A stretch of 64,000 nucleotides of DNA from Ceratodon purpureus (taxonomy: Eukaryota > Streptophyta > Bryopsida > Pseudoditrichales > Ditrichaceae). The stretch spans positions 2,491,852-2,555,851 of the forward strand of contig CM026426.1 of the NCBI GenBank assembly GCA_014871385.1, in the 5' to 3' direction. Positions within the stretch are counted from its first letter, which is position 1, and every line of letters starts with the position of its first letter. The notes below the pieces were generated by a model that searched no databases, was not told where the DNA came from, and worked only from the letters and a program-made list of their open reading frames with translations. Positions 48,224-59,830 of this stretch are shown piece by piece. Position numbers and translations under genes: made by a program.

Positions 48224-50134
48224 TTTGTTTTTTCTTGTTAGAAGGTTTTAGCTATAGTGTCTCAAAACAAGGAAGCTCTTCGGGCAGTTTTAGGGGGGGC
48301 AGAAAACTAGGAAAATCCGAAATGTATTCTTTAGGACAAGATAAAGGAGTGGAGATTCTGTGTTGAGCCTTACCAAGCTCAGGTGAGGGCTCTGAGTTCT
48401 TTGTCGCTCCAGCCTGAGACGATTCACCCTCACCAGGCACAGGGGTGGGCTCTGAATCCAATTTCGCCATCTTTAGAGGCGGTTCACACTCGAATGAACC
48501 AGACCGTGGTCTCTTCCTCGAGAGAGGCATGTCAGCGTCTTCGTCGAATTCATATGCATACGGGTCTACAACTGGAGTAGAGGTCACGTTGGTAGTGGTG
48601 TCTTCGCCGACTTCTGGCTTTGGTGTAGAGGACACGTTGGCAGAGGTGTCTTCGCAGGCTTCTGGCTTTGGTGCCGACACATCAAATCCCCATGCTGCCA
48701 TCCACTGAGGGTCACCTTCTTGTTTGCACAGAGGACACACGACCTCCTGCAAGAAGCTCTGCCCACAGACACCAAGGGTGGAACAAACAACCACAAGAAA
48801 AAGGGAAGACGGTGTTCGCAACAAACTTGAGGTGGCACCGAGGACAAGGTTTGTCCAGGTGAAGAACAGGGTCCCCACCCGCCTCTCCTCTGTTGTTTCC
48901 ATCAGGCGCGTTTGGCTTGATGGAGGCTTGAGCAAGTTTTTCGGCTTTGCACTTCTCCTGGAGGTCTGCGATTTCCTCCTCCGCCTTCTTGTACTTCATT
49001 GCAGCCACATCCACATCTTCCTTTGCTGAAGTCCTGGCGAGGTCAGCCGCATCCCACTCCAAGATGTTTGCTTGAATCTCCCCCCCCGACCTTGCAGATC
49101 TCCCTATCATTCAGAATCTTCTCCTCTACATCCCCGGCCCGCTGTAGCTCCTTACTCTTCTTCCGCAAGAGCATTGCATGCTGTTGGAGGCGCTCATCCT
49201 CGGCCTCAAAGTGGCAAATCCTCTCATCCATCTGCAACAGGGATTGTTGCTTCGTCTCCAGCTCTTTCTCTGCAGCTTGAAGCTCGGCCGTCTTACGCAC
49301 CACCTCCTTGAGCAATTCTTCGAGCTTAGTGGTAGCACAGCCCTTTGTATTGCCACTAGTACTTCCTTCTTGGTGCGGTTCCTTGACGTTGCCAACAGAA
49401 GCAGCCGCAACTCCATCACCCCAAGTATTGCATCCTCCATCCTTCAAGAACGTTGCCACCTCCTTGAGAATTCGCTCAACCTGGTAACGGAGATTTGGGG
49501 GTCGCAGATTCAAGGGATTTAGGTTCGCATGTTGGAAACGTTCCTCCAAAATCTGAGCCGCTGCCCCAGCCCAATTGACTGGGTGCCCCTCCTTGAAATG
49601 GTAAATGCAAGCCCGCAAGAATGATTGAGTAAAGGCCTTGTTGTCTGGAGCTTCCCCATACACCTCCATGTAGCATTGGTTGTACTTCTTCAAGGCTACT
49701 TCATCACAGCAGTCTCTGAAGTAGTGTCAATTTTTGTTGACACCATCGCCAGGAGGCCATATCTGATCGTACCAAGAGCGAGGCACCATAGCTTCGGTGA
49801 CCTTGTTGGGCATGGGTCCTTCATTGCTGAGCCCGAACGCCTCCACGAAAAAGGTAGGTGGGTACCTGGCGTCGTCCCTCCCCAGCAGCAACGGAGCCTT
49901 AGCCTGGAGGCGCTCACGAAGCTTTTGTGGAATCCCATCCAGATTGAAGGGAGTCTCCCACTCATAGCTGGTGATCCCTTCCAGCCCTGGTTCCGTCTTG
50001 ACCTTCGGCAGATCCGTCTTCCCCTTCGCGGAATCGCGCCGCAGCTCCTCCTCTTGTGCCACAGCTTTCCCTTTCCCCTTCGCGGAATTGCGCCGTAGCT
50101 CCTCCTCTTGTGCCACAGCTTTCCCTTTCACCAA
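47749..50134 (-). pseudogene. RING-like/coiled-coil family member B, broken
   Basis: Minus strand, starting MVKGKAVAQEEELRRNSAKG with an imperfectly repeated 19-aa basic block, then VKTEP (a psi-K-x-E SUMO-site-like motif) and the family domain FNLDGIPQKLRERL and VYGEAPDNKAFTQSFLRAC. Next comes a coiled coil, then the RING-like finger at about 48735-48845 (CPRC, SCGCLFHPWC, CPLC) and the post-RING motif QWMAAWGFD. The tail is acidic and Pro/Ser-rich. Lesions: TGA at 49727-49729 exactly where D has a conserved Arg (NKTRY), a one-base gain in an 8-G run (49080-49087), a frameshift near 48750, TAG 48252-48254, and a one-base deletion in the last exon (about 48038-47749), whose undamaged twin is at 59533-59823. 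Confidence 0.7.
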
Positions 50135-50210
50135 AGATTTGGATCGCCGCTACACAAATAGGTTTGACATTTTGCTGCACAAATAGGTTTATCATCAAAT
50201 TGCTTTTTTC

Positions 50211-50766
50211 TCTTGATCCGAAAAAAATATTATCTAACTAAACAGGATGTTGCTTCCCATCAGTAAACTATTATCTTCGGTTAAACACAGAGCAAGAAAA
50301 CAACATGCAGAAATCAATTCACGAGCCATGCACAAATAGGTTTGACATACTGCAACAACAACAGTATTGAAGGCAGGGAGTGGCAACAAAGGTAATAGAT
50401 TTCTAAACATACCTAGCAGTTTCCTTGAAAGCGTAAGACCCGGCTGCTCCAATTCAAACTCCCCTTGGCCGCCCAAGACCTTTACATCACAACAACAACA
50501 TTATCAGTCAAACACTTTATCCGTGCAATGTGGCCCATATCAGATTTGTGAGTTCATTGGAAGGGTGTTTCCACCTAGAACTGGCTGGGTTATCATTCCC
50601 TCTTGATCCTAAAAAAATATTTTCTAACTAAACTAGGCATTGCGTCCCATCAGTAATCTATTATCCCCGGTTCAACACAGACCAAGAAAACAACATGCCG
50701 AAATCAATTCACGAGCCATGCACAAATAGGTTTGACATTCTGCAACCACAGCATTACTGAAAGCAC
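50211..50766 (+). repeat. Two direct copies of a ~165-bp unit
   Basis: Copies at about 50211-50373 and 50601-50765 (offset 390 bp) share TCTTGATCC-AAAAAAATAT, AACAACATGC-GAAATCAATT and CATGCACAAATAGGTTTGAC. The last word also occurs near 50155-50190. This is the 5' flank of gene B. Confidence 0.85.
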
Positions 50767-50844
50767 AGCAACAAGCTCGCGCACCTCACGGAATCCGCCC
50801 TTCGCAAACCTCGTTCTAAAATACTATGCTAAATAAAGCAACAC

Positions 50845-51010
50845 ACACGGCCACAAAGCCCACAACCCTCTTGTAGCAACACGTACGGCCACATTACTCT
50901 AATAGCAACACACACGGCCACAACCCTTTGGTAGCAACACACATGGCCCGAACTCAACGCTGTGGTAAAACCCTCAAGGCCACAACCCTATGGTTATTTA
51001 ATAATCATGG
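50845..51010 (+). repeat. Degenerate short array of TAGCAACACACACGGCCACA
   Basis: Five or so imperfect copies of GCAACACACACGGCCACAAC with CCT spacers, upstream of gene B and adjoining inverted-repeat arm 2. Confidence 0.7.
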
Positions 51011-51062
51011 CCACAACCCTCTGCTAAACCCTTGACCTAATTCGTGGACGCCCAACCCCTAA

Positions 51063-51742
51063 AGCTGGGACTTTTCACTTTTTAGAACTTAAAATTTGCC
51101 AATCAGAAGTAAAAGTGGAAAAGTAAAAGTAAAAGTTTATTTGCTAATCAAATTCCAGGTAAGAGTGGAAATTGGCCTCTTGAGGATTTACATTGGAGTC
51201 TAAAGCTAATGCACAATTACTAATTAATCAAGCAACATTAATCAATCAGGGAAATCAGTACTTTACTCATTTTGTAATCGCTAAACTACCAAATTCCAAG
51301 TAAAGTGGTTATACAGCTCTTGAGGTTTCACATTGGAGTCTATAGCTTAAACCTTGATCCCTTTGGATGTGCTTATATTGTTATACTTTTGGTGAATTTT
51401 CGCATTGAGATCTTCTAGAAAGATATTTTTGAATTAGTACTGTTGGGAACTGTACTGAAGGCAGGTGGTGGCAACAAATTTTTATTTTATTTATTCTTTT
51501 TATTTTTTCTGTATTTTTATCGACTCAGTTTGGATATAAATACAATCACAAAGTTTATATTATCAGTCAAAGCCTTGGTGGCTTGGTGATCCGAGGCTTC
51601 GGGTTTGAACTGTCGTGGCAACCCCAAGGTGCTAGTGCCAGGTTCGAATCCACCCTTCGACACCCACCCCACCATGCTTTCCGATGCGCAGTTGATGGTG
51701 CAAATTTTTCCTTTTTTTAATTCTTTATACTTTTTCCGTTTT
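51063..51742 (-). repeat. Inverted repeat pair 2, right arm
   Basis: Partner of 46452-47085. It contains CTCTTGAGGATTTACATTGG, part of module R1, the TTGTTGCCACCACC-type word (inverted, about 51464) and the tRNA-like module. Confidence 0.8.
51571..51655 (+). other. tRNA-derived module in the inverted-repeat arm (right)
   Basis: A-box-like GGTGGCTTGGTG (51577-51588) and a perfect B-box GGTTCGAATCC (51641-51651), about 53 nt apart, similar to a tRNA with a long variable arm. It is the mirror copy of 46536-46625 with a few substitutions. Confidence 0.55.
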
Positions 51743-51800
51743 CATACAGTAATTAGTCCTTTTTTGAAAGGAAATTAAAAATAGTAGATTTAAATGTTTA

Positions 51801-51937
51801 TATTTAATTAATTTAATTCTTCCATTTAATTAATTTAATTCTACCATTTGGTTCAGCCATTTAATTAATTAAATTCTACCATTTGATTCTGCCATTTAAT
51901 TAATTTAATTCTACCATTTGATTCTGCCATTTAATTA
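51801..51937 (+). repeat. ~37-bp AT-rich tandem repeat
   Basis: About four units built from CCATTTAATTAATTTAATTC and TACCATTTGATTCTG. Confidence 0.85.
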
Positions 51938-52320
51938 TCAATAGTAGATTTAAATGGCTACGATTTGTATAAGGATTTTTAAGGACAATGTCACAACTAT
52001 GTCAAGTTGCTTTTGCAAAGTCAAAATATCCTAATGAATAAGTCTTACTTTCTAATCAACCTTCAAAAGAATTTTGTTTACATTCTATTCATTACAAAAT
52101 TTTAATTAAACAATTTTGAAAATTGATTGTCAAATATTAATGATAACTTGACTACATTTTTTATTAACATAGAAATACAATCTACATAGCTATGATATTG
52201 AAAGATCTACTCGTCAATTTTAAGTTAACTAGTTGTTGCCAAAAATTAAAAGAATGAAATGGTAAACAATTTAAAATAGAAATTGTTTTAAATTATAGAA
52301 GTGCAAAATTATTAGAGATT

Positions 52321-52445
52321 TGCACTAAATGTTGCATTTATTTATGCACTAAAGGTTGCATTAATTTGTGCACTAAAGGTTGCATTAATTTGTGCACTAA
52401 AGGTTGCATTAATTTGTGCACTAAAGGTTGCAGAAATTTTTGCAC
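52321..52445 (+). repeat. 24-bp tandem repeat, about five units
   Basis: Units of TGCACTAAAGGTTGCATTAA plus TTTG. The central three are identical and the flanking ones diverged. Confidence 0.9.
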
Positions 52446-53958
52446 TTAATTGAGCAACAATTTTTGCTTTAAATGGTGCAAAAAATCGTTTCATTGAGTT
52501 GAGCATTAATTTTTGCTCAAAATATGCAATAATTTATGATTAAATTGTGCATTAATTTATGCACTAACTAGTGCATTAACTTATACACTAGTTAGTGCAT
52601 TAATTTATGTATCAAGTTGATTAGAAATGTATGCAAATTTTTTTGCAATAACTTATGTATCAATTCTTGCTTAGATTTACGCAAGAATTTTTGCATTAAT
52701 TAGTGTTTTGATTTTTTGCAATACTTGGTGTATTAGTTTAAGAAGTGAGGATTAAGAAGTGAAGCTAAATAAACACAACATGGTTTAAGAACCTGTGTCC
52801 GTGTCCTCTTGCATGGAGCCCTGTAAAATAAACAGGGAGTTGCAAATCAATCAATAAACATCAAAAGTGAGAGTGTTGACAAGATAACATGATGATTTAG
52901 TCAAGAATTCTTACATCTCCATGCCCATCCCACAACAAGAACTGCCGGCTCTACAAAAACTTCAATGGTGAGAGAGGTGTTAAGTGTAATATGATCGACA
53001 GCATTAGAGTGAGAGTTATGTGTAATGTGATGAACACATCTACTAGTAATTCGGCGCAAATGAAGAAGCATTTTATCGCTTCAAGTAATCCACATCTGGA
53101 AAATGATGTCACAAATGTCTGTGGTCAAACGATTAAAACTTTAAAAAGCTTAAAAAGAAATGTAAAATTGGGATTGAGGAGTTGAGACAAATGCGCAAGA
53201 TAGAAAATTAACAGAATCAAAAAGACACTACTTCACGAAGATCTATTGCGACCCAAATGTTAGATTATTGAAGCATTGGAAATATAAGATTGGAATTGAG
53301 AAGTTGACATAGATAGATTTAAAAAGCATCAAATGATATTTGAAAATGAAAAGCATGAATTGCATCAATGATATTCAAAGATGCCAAAAGCTACTTAAAC
53401 AAGTAATCACTAGATCCTTTTAAAAAATATGTAAATTAGATAAAAGTATGGAATGTAAAAAATAATATTTAAAACTGTAAAAGAAATAAATAAACAATAG
53501 ACTCAATTAAAAGAATGAAATGAAGCAATAGATATTTAGAAAAACCCAAAAAATAAAAATAAATTATTGAATGATCTCTACGAACAACGGAAATTCCATA
53601 AAAACTGAAAACATAGTAAAACAATATTTGTATTTAAGAATGTCGCAAAGAAAGAAAAGAACGAAAAGCATCAAATGAAAATTAAAGTCTCATCCAAAAA
53701 ATATCATCCACTTGGCACAGTGATGACAGTGCAATTGAGTGAAGCGAGACAGCTTGAGGAGTTCAGCTCATGACAATGGCGGCTTGAACGAGTGAAATCA
53801 AGCTGTTGGCATCACGAGCAGCTGCTAATGAATTCCTCCCAACCCCTCCAGACTCTGCGACACCAGAGATCGCATTGCAAGTTTTGGGGTTTCAAACAAC
53901 GTCTACAATCTCTGCCGCACCCAACAAGCATCGTTGCGGCTGCATTGTCGTATGCATG

Positions 53959-54450
53959 AATAGGAGAGAGATTGGCTTGAGTATGTGATTGAATGGAGAT
54001 CAGTCTATTATATTGGCAATTCTGTTTTCTGCAGTTTTGGTGGTGTAGTGAGTACTTTGTAATGGTGCTTGTACGATGTGTTTTGAGATGTCCAATTTTG
54101 TTTTGGGACTGCTAGAACTTGCAAAAGATATTCTATTCACTATAGTATTTTAGAACCATTGAGCTTGCTGTGGATGTTGAAGTGCCTCGAATCTTGTTGT
54201 CATCGTTGCCACAGTTGCGGACTGTCATCGTTGGAACTGTTGCTAATTTTAAAGGTATAGTTAGTATTTGTGTTAGGCTTGTGTGGTTTGATCATTGAGC
54301 ACTTAATAGAGATTAATTACCGTTTTATATTTCAGGACTGTTTGGAACTTCTCAACAACCTCCTACGTAGTAATCCTTCCAACCAGGTCAGCGTTGTTAC
54401 CATGCTTGTTTTTTTCCTTTTGTTGGAATTCTCTTGTTGGTTGATGATGG
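53959..54450 (+). repeat. ~490-bp direct repeat upstream of gene C, copy 1
   Basis: Pairs with 55860-56359. Shared blocks: GAGTATGTGATTGAATGGAG, GTGGTGTAGTGAGTACT, AGTATTTTAGAACCATTGAG, GGACTGTTTGGAACTT and TTTTGTTGGAATTCTCTTGT. Contains a TCATCGTTGCCAC-type word. Confidence 0.85.
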
Positions 54451-55859
54451 GTTGCACACGAGCTAATCTAGCGAAGGTGGGTATGGAGCGCTATGTTGTC
54501 TTTCATCTAAATCGTGTGCACAGTGTCAACTTGCAGCTGTTGAAAGTAGATACAAAGTCTTCTTTTTGGATCGCATGTCTTTATACATTGCCTCGGTCTT
54601 TGAAGGTGTTAGCATAGTTAGCTGTCTTGAAAGATGTGCGTGTTTCCAACTTAGGCAACTTCCACTACGATTTTGCCTTTTAATTGTGCAGTTCGTGTCT
54701 TTGATAGTTTGTTTACATGCTGATTTAGTTTAGTGATGCATGCAAGCGTTTGCAGTTTACGATTCAAACGATTGCTCTGTAAGAAATTCAATGAACTGGA
54801 GATGGTTTTTTGATTGCAGGATGTGAAAGTACAGCACTTAAGCCCTTTGAAGATTCTAAAGTCTGTAGTTGTTTGTTTCCTTTCAATAACAGATGGCAGG
54901 AATTCAGGTATGGTAACTTTCAGATATACACTATGAAGTGGTTGTGATTGCTCTGCTGGGTATGGAATTCAGAGCATTGGTTTCATGAGTCCTTGGAACT
55001 CTTTTGCTACGAAAGGGGTCTAATATCTCATTGATGAGAATACAGCTGATTTCATTTTTTGATATGGCAGACTATCTTATGTGTGCCATGAATGAATGGG
55101 GTGGTTGAGCTTGGTTCAACTCATTTGGTGAGTTTTTTGAAGATTCTAAAGTACTCATTGAGATTGTTTGTTGGGTTTGTGGTTGTCATGGTTGCCACTG
55201 TTGCTAACTGTCATCGTTGCCATTGTTACTAATTTTAGATATCAAGCGGACAGTGAACTTTGAAGCCAAAGACTAGTGTTTTGGACTGTTTTTATGGGCG
55301 GGATTTGTATGTTGAAGGTGTTGCTATCTCCATTTTTGTCTTGTCCTTTTGGTGGTATAGTGAGTATACTATTTTATAACCATTGAGCGATAGTGTAGAT
55401 ATTGAAGTGCCGTGAGTCTTGTTGTCATCGTTGCCACTGTTGCTAATGCCACACCCAACAAAGATCGTTGCCACTGTGTTGGACCATGTATGAGGTGTTG
55501 CCAGCAAACGCAAGGGACATTGACTTTTTTCATTTCCATGTCGCACCTACCGACTGCTTGTTTGCATCAGAAGGGCCAGTGAACTTTGAAGCCATAGATT
55601 GGTGCGTCTCCTGTTTCTGTGGGCGGGATTTGGAGGCCAATAGTTTCGGCTGCAACTTTTTTTCCTTTTCTTATTGCAGGTATTGCTATCTCCATTTTCG
55701 TCTTGTCCTTTTTGTCGCTATGCTGTAGCTAATCATTGCTGGTTTTTGGAAATTGATACTTTAGATTGCTTAAAGAACCATTGAGACCAGTTTTGATTTT
55801 TTTTCTTGTTAGAGGTATGAGTTGGGATTTGATAGCCTTGTTGGCATGTTGCATGGATA
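54451..55859. other. Noncoding spacer with TCATCGTTGCCACTGTTGCT repeats
   Basis: Variants of GTCATCGTTGCCACTGTTGC occur near 55184-55240 and 55420-55490, and also in both direct-repeat copies (near 54199 and 56103). The segment 55330-55460 resembles part of the ~490-bp repeat. No gene is supported. Confidence 0.45.
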
Positions 55860-56359
55860 TGAGAGAGATTGGGATGAGTATGTGATTGAATGGAGATGAG
55901 TTTGTTATATTGGCAGTTTTTTTTTGTCTTTGTAGTTTCGGTGGTGTAGTGAGTACTCTGTAATGGTGCATATACGATGTGTTTTAACTTTTGAAATGTT
56001 GAATTTCGTTCTGGGAATGCTAGAACTGTCAGAGATATTATATTTAGTATAGTATTTTAGAACCATTGAGCTTGCTGTAGATGTTGAAGTGCCTTGAATC
56101 TTGTTGTCATCGTTGCCACTGTTGCTAACTGTCATCGTTACCGCTGTTACTAATTTTAAAGGTATAATTTGTATTTGTGTTCTCTTGTGTGGTTTGATAA
56201 TTGAGCACTTAATATCAATTAATTACCATTTCATATTTCAGGACTGTTTGGAACTTTTCAACAACCTCTAGGACGCAGTAATCCTTCCAATCAGGTCAGG
56301 GTTGTTTCCATGCTTGTTTTTTTCCTTTTGTTGGAATTCTCTTGTTGGTTGCTGATGGG
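55860..56359 (+). repeat. ~490-bp direct repeat upstream of gene C, copy 2
   Basis: See copy 1 at 53959-54450. This copy ends about 350 bp before the gene C start. Confidence 0.85.
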
Positions 56360-56715
56360 TAGGACTTCAGTCGTATTAACAGCACTATGTGTTGTGGTCT
56401 AGATGTGTAAGTGATAGACTGAGTCCAATATATACCTCAAACTTATTTTAGGCGGGCTGCAGATTTTGATCAGCCGAAACTTTAGGGCTTCAATACATTT
56501 GTTAACTTCTAAAGTTGCGGAAGGGAGTGCAGATAGTAGTACGCAACAGAAGGTAATTCTATTTAGTATAGTATTTTAGAACCATTCAGCTTGTTGTAGA
56601 TGTTGAAGTGCCACAGTGTTGTTGTCATCGTGTATGGCCTTTGAATTAGATGTTGTATTCAGTCGTGGCTTCTAGTTTTAACAGAAGTTGCGGTCGCTTG
56701 AATTTGGTTGCAGAT

Positions 56716-58180
56716 ATGAGGAGACTTTGTCGCAAGTGTAGAGGGGATTCCATGCAGCCTGACGATGGAGCAGATGCAGTGGGCCCAGAGATGTTGGAAA
56801 CAGGCCCCAGCAATGTTGGAGACGGCACTGTTTCTATTGGCAGGGGAGACATTGGCAGCGATGAATTCCAAGAGCCGATTATGTTGGATGGAATTCCGGA
56901 AGATCTTCAACAACGAATGTATGCTGTGGCGCCCATGCTTAAAGGCCGTGAAGGTCTCTATAACGAGCGATTCTTCACCCTTGTTTGTGGACTTTGTAAA
57001 TATGGTATTGAGATAGACCAAGTTTAGACGGTGGCAGTTGTTTCTGACGCCGAAATTCTCACAAAGTGGTCGCCTTCATCAGACACGTACAGGTTTGCAA
57101 TTGACAACTGTGTTGACCAGGACCAAGCCGCACAGTTCTGTGAGCACTACAGGCTTGTCTATGGAGGCCACCCGACCAACAGTTCCTGTTCTATGAGGTT
57201 TTTACAGGCTTGCTATGCGACATTTGTGCACAATGTCAAGGTTGATTGGGTGGCAGAGGCTGTGAAGAGGCACAAGATTCGAATGTCCACTAAGTCCCTA
57301 AACGGCCACAAATTGGGCCTTGTGGCAATGCGGGAGCAACTGGCCTCCTTGTGCGCCGTCGTTGCTGCCAACAAAGCGGCAACTTTGGAGTTCAGGAGGA
57401 GCTCCTCTAAACGACCTAAATCGCCTAAGTTGCAGAGAGATCAGGCTATACGCGAGGTAGAGACAGCCTTGAGAGATAGTCACAAGCTTCAGGAAGAAGC
57501 AATGGCTGTCCAAGACGATCTGCTGCAGACTGTGATTAAGTTGAAACAAGGACTTCTCTCCAATGGCGAACAGATGAGTGCGATTCAAGAGGAGTATAAT
57601 GAAGCTTATGCAGTGGCAAATGAGCTGAAACTAAGAGGTACCAACCAGCTGTCCGCTCAGAAGTAGCGTGAGGGAAAGGATTTATTGGAGAGGCTCATTG
57701 AAATGTCAGATTCGCAACAGAAGACGGGGGAATCCATACTAGTCATTGACACTAGCAAGTTGCCAGAGGCTGCCAATGCAGTTGAGCGAGCAGCTCGTGC
57801 CATTGCTGCCAACAAGGAGAAGTTGCTGAGCCTTCAGAATTTCACCTTGATGCTACAAACAAGAGCTCCATTTCTGTATCCAACAGGGACGTCATTGCCT
57901 GAGTTGCCAACAGAGTCAAAGTTGAGACTGTGCGCAGGATGTGGGCAACATGGATTTGTAGCGTGTGCTATTGTTGTCGGTTCTTGTGGGTGTGGATTTC
58001 ATCCAACGTGCATTGCAGTGTTGCTAGAGTTCAAGCGACCCACTTGTCCACGCTGTTGTACGTCCTTCACTGGGGCTTGGATGGCTCAATTTGGGCTCCC
58101 TCTTACAGCAAAGATGGAGGAGGATGTCTCCACCGTGAAGAAGAGTTTGGAGGCAACAGCTGGTGGAAGTTCAAGTTCGT
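56716..58180 (+). pseudogene. RING-like/coiled-coil family member C, two in-frame TAG codons
   Basis: One continuous frame from ATG (MRRLCRKCRGDS) just after TTGGTTGCAG to donor GTAAGT at 58181, interrupted only by TAG 57025 and TAG 57664. Domain order matches D: family domain (IMLDGIPEDLQQRMYAVAP; VYGGHPTNSSCSMRFLQAC), coiled coil (LQRDQAIREVETALRDSH and following), RING-like finger at about 57931-58055 (CAGC, SCGCGFHPTC, CPRC) and the post-RING motif AWMAQFG. It is more diverged from D than B is. Two amber codons with no other damage could mean a young pseudogene or readthrough. The tail exon is not identified. Confidence 0.7.
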
Positions 58181-58282
58181 GTAAGTCACACTTACTACTC
58201 CTTGGTATGCCATGTAGAGTATTTGCATTCTTTGTAGAAATGGCGGCTTCTTGGAATTATTGGCTAACAGTTTTGTTTTCTC

Positions 58283-58678
58283 ACCGGTACAAGGAAAGTG
58301 GACGCATTTCAAAAGGAATTGGATCTGAAGACTTCAGAACTTCAGCAGTTTGCATCTGCACTAGAGGAGAAGAAGGTAGCTCACACTCGTTTGCAAGCCC
58401 ACATTTTGGCGTTGGAAACAGAAGATGAGCGGCTGAATTCCATGAAGGATGATATGCGGAAAAGGAGCAGACAGTTTGCTACAGCCAGAGAGCTTAAAGA
58501 GAAGGCGGGTGTAGACAAGGAGCAACGGGAGATCAGCAAAGCGATTGCTGCCAACATCGCCACGTTGGAAGCAGCCCAAGAGGAAGCAGTGAAGCTGGCA
58601 TCAATCATAGAGCGCGACAGTTCAGCCATCCTATGTTCCCAAGAGCAGCTTCCCCAATTTGAATCGAAACGTGGACAG
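58283..58678 (+). pseudogene. D-like coiled-coil fragment fused to a 3' repeat
   Basis: Close match to the D coiled coil: VDAFQKELDLKTSELQQFAS, ILALETEDERLNS, VDKEQREISKAIAAN and LERDSSA-like segments. It starts near ACCGGT-C-AGGAAAGTGGA, also present in D at about 61967. It breaks off at AACGTGGACAG (58668-58678), the first bases of the 634-bp direct repeat, making a chimeric junction. Confidence 0.75.
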
Positions 58679-59301
58679 TAGAATGAAGCCAGGGACTCAA
58701 GAAATGAAGCACCAAACAATCATTTTTCTTTATGTAACTGTCTACACCTATTGTATGCTAGGACAGTCTACCAGTGTTTCAGTAGTTTTGTGTTTGGTAC
58801 ACTTGCTATGATCTTGGCCCTCGGGTGTTTCTTTACCTCTGACTGATGTAGGGTTTTCAGAGACTCTTCAGTATTTTAGCACCATTCTCGGATTTGGTAC
58901 ATATCATGGTCACATTTTACTTTGAACGTAGATGTCTTGCTTGAACTTCATGCTGGTTTTTGAAGCAATCTTGCAATTGAAAAAGCAAGCACGGTTTGAA
59001 TTCACCTCCTGATCATTCTTTTCAGTCATCGGCTTTATCACCTAGTTGTCATTTTTGTTTCGAAGTGCTCATACTGTTGAGAATTCAATAGTTCTTCATG
59101 TTATCTTGAATTTGAAATTACTATGTGTAGAATTTTGGAGGTTTAATCTAAACGTGGATGAATTGTAATGATGGACTTATGAGGAAGTATATATTGAATA
59201 CAGTTCTGATAAATCGTAGAGGATGTTGATGCAGAATTTATGTACATTAGCATGCTAAGGCACAAAATAAATGTTTGAAACTATTCGAAGAAAATTAGAA
59301 A
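58668..59301 (+). repeat. 634-bp direct repeat, copy 1 (3'-flank of gene B type)
   Basis: Matches 59831-60464 at a constant offset of 1,163 bp, with one substitution noted near the start (58679 T against 59842 C). The same sequence is inverted in 47108-47741. It is the 3' region of the B-type gene. Confidence 0.95.
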
Positions 59302-59532
59302 GCTGGGACTTTTTACTTTCTAAACCCCTAAAGCTATGACTTTTTACTTTCTTTTAAAAAGATAGAAGCGGTTGCTAAGGCTGTGGCGTACTTATTTCTT
59401 CACAGTACGTTCCTCGTCACACTTTTTTGTTTCCACCATAGTTATTTGTAGCCAGTTAGTTGTAGAGCTCTTTGTTTTCTCGGCTTGTAACTATAATGAC
59501 CGTTATTGTTGTTGGAAACTCACTTACCACAG

Positions 59533-59823
59533 GTTGTTGCTGATGTTTGGAATGGGTCTAGTCTCTTTCCAACAACAAATGAGCAGGTAGCCGAGGGGGA
59601 GGAGGAACATGGCAAATCAATGGGTGAGGAGGTAGAGAGGCAAAGTAGAGGACAGTCGGAGCCGATGGAGGTTGAAGTTACCGTGGCCAAACCTATCACT
59701 GTAGGACTCCCCCGCAGACTATCTATTCCAAGTGGAATAGTCACGGATGTCCCCATGGGAACTGACCGAGCACAGGGTCTTCGCACGGAGTCTCCAGTTC
59801 CCGTATCTTCAGGCTCAGAGTAG
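59533..59823 (+). pseudogene. Isolated last exon of a B-type gene, frame intact
   Basis: After acceptor TTACCACAG, 97 codons run to TAG: VVADVWNGSSLFPTTNEQ, an acidic stretch (EGEEEHGKSMGEEVE), then EPMEVEVTVAKPITVGLP and SPVPVSSGSE. The twin exon in gene B has lost one base. No upstream exons accompany this copy, so it is a duplicated 3' end, not a gene. Confidence 0.7.
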
Positions 59824-59830
59824 TCTCCTC

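Larger units (their letters stand above)
51743..53958. other. AT-rich spacer with two tandem arrays
   Basis: No gene is supported. Aside from the arrays listed separately it is AT-rich with short ORFs only. The GCATTAATTT theme persists in decayed form to about 52740. Confidence 0.5.

Noticed and set aside
49178..49522. Plus-strand ORFs across gene B
   Set aside because: They are antisense shadows of the coiled-coil exon of the minus-strand gene B.
52321..52445. Regular repeats resembling a CRISPR array
   Set aside because: Units are contiguous 24-bp repeats without unique spacers, in a eukaryotic context with GT-AG introns. It is a minisatellite.
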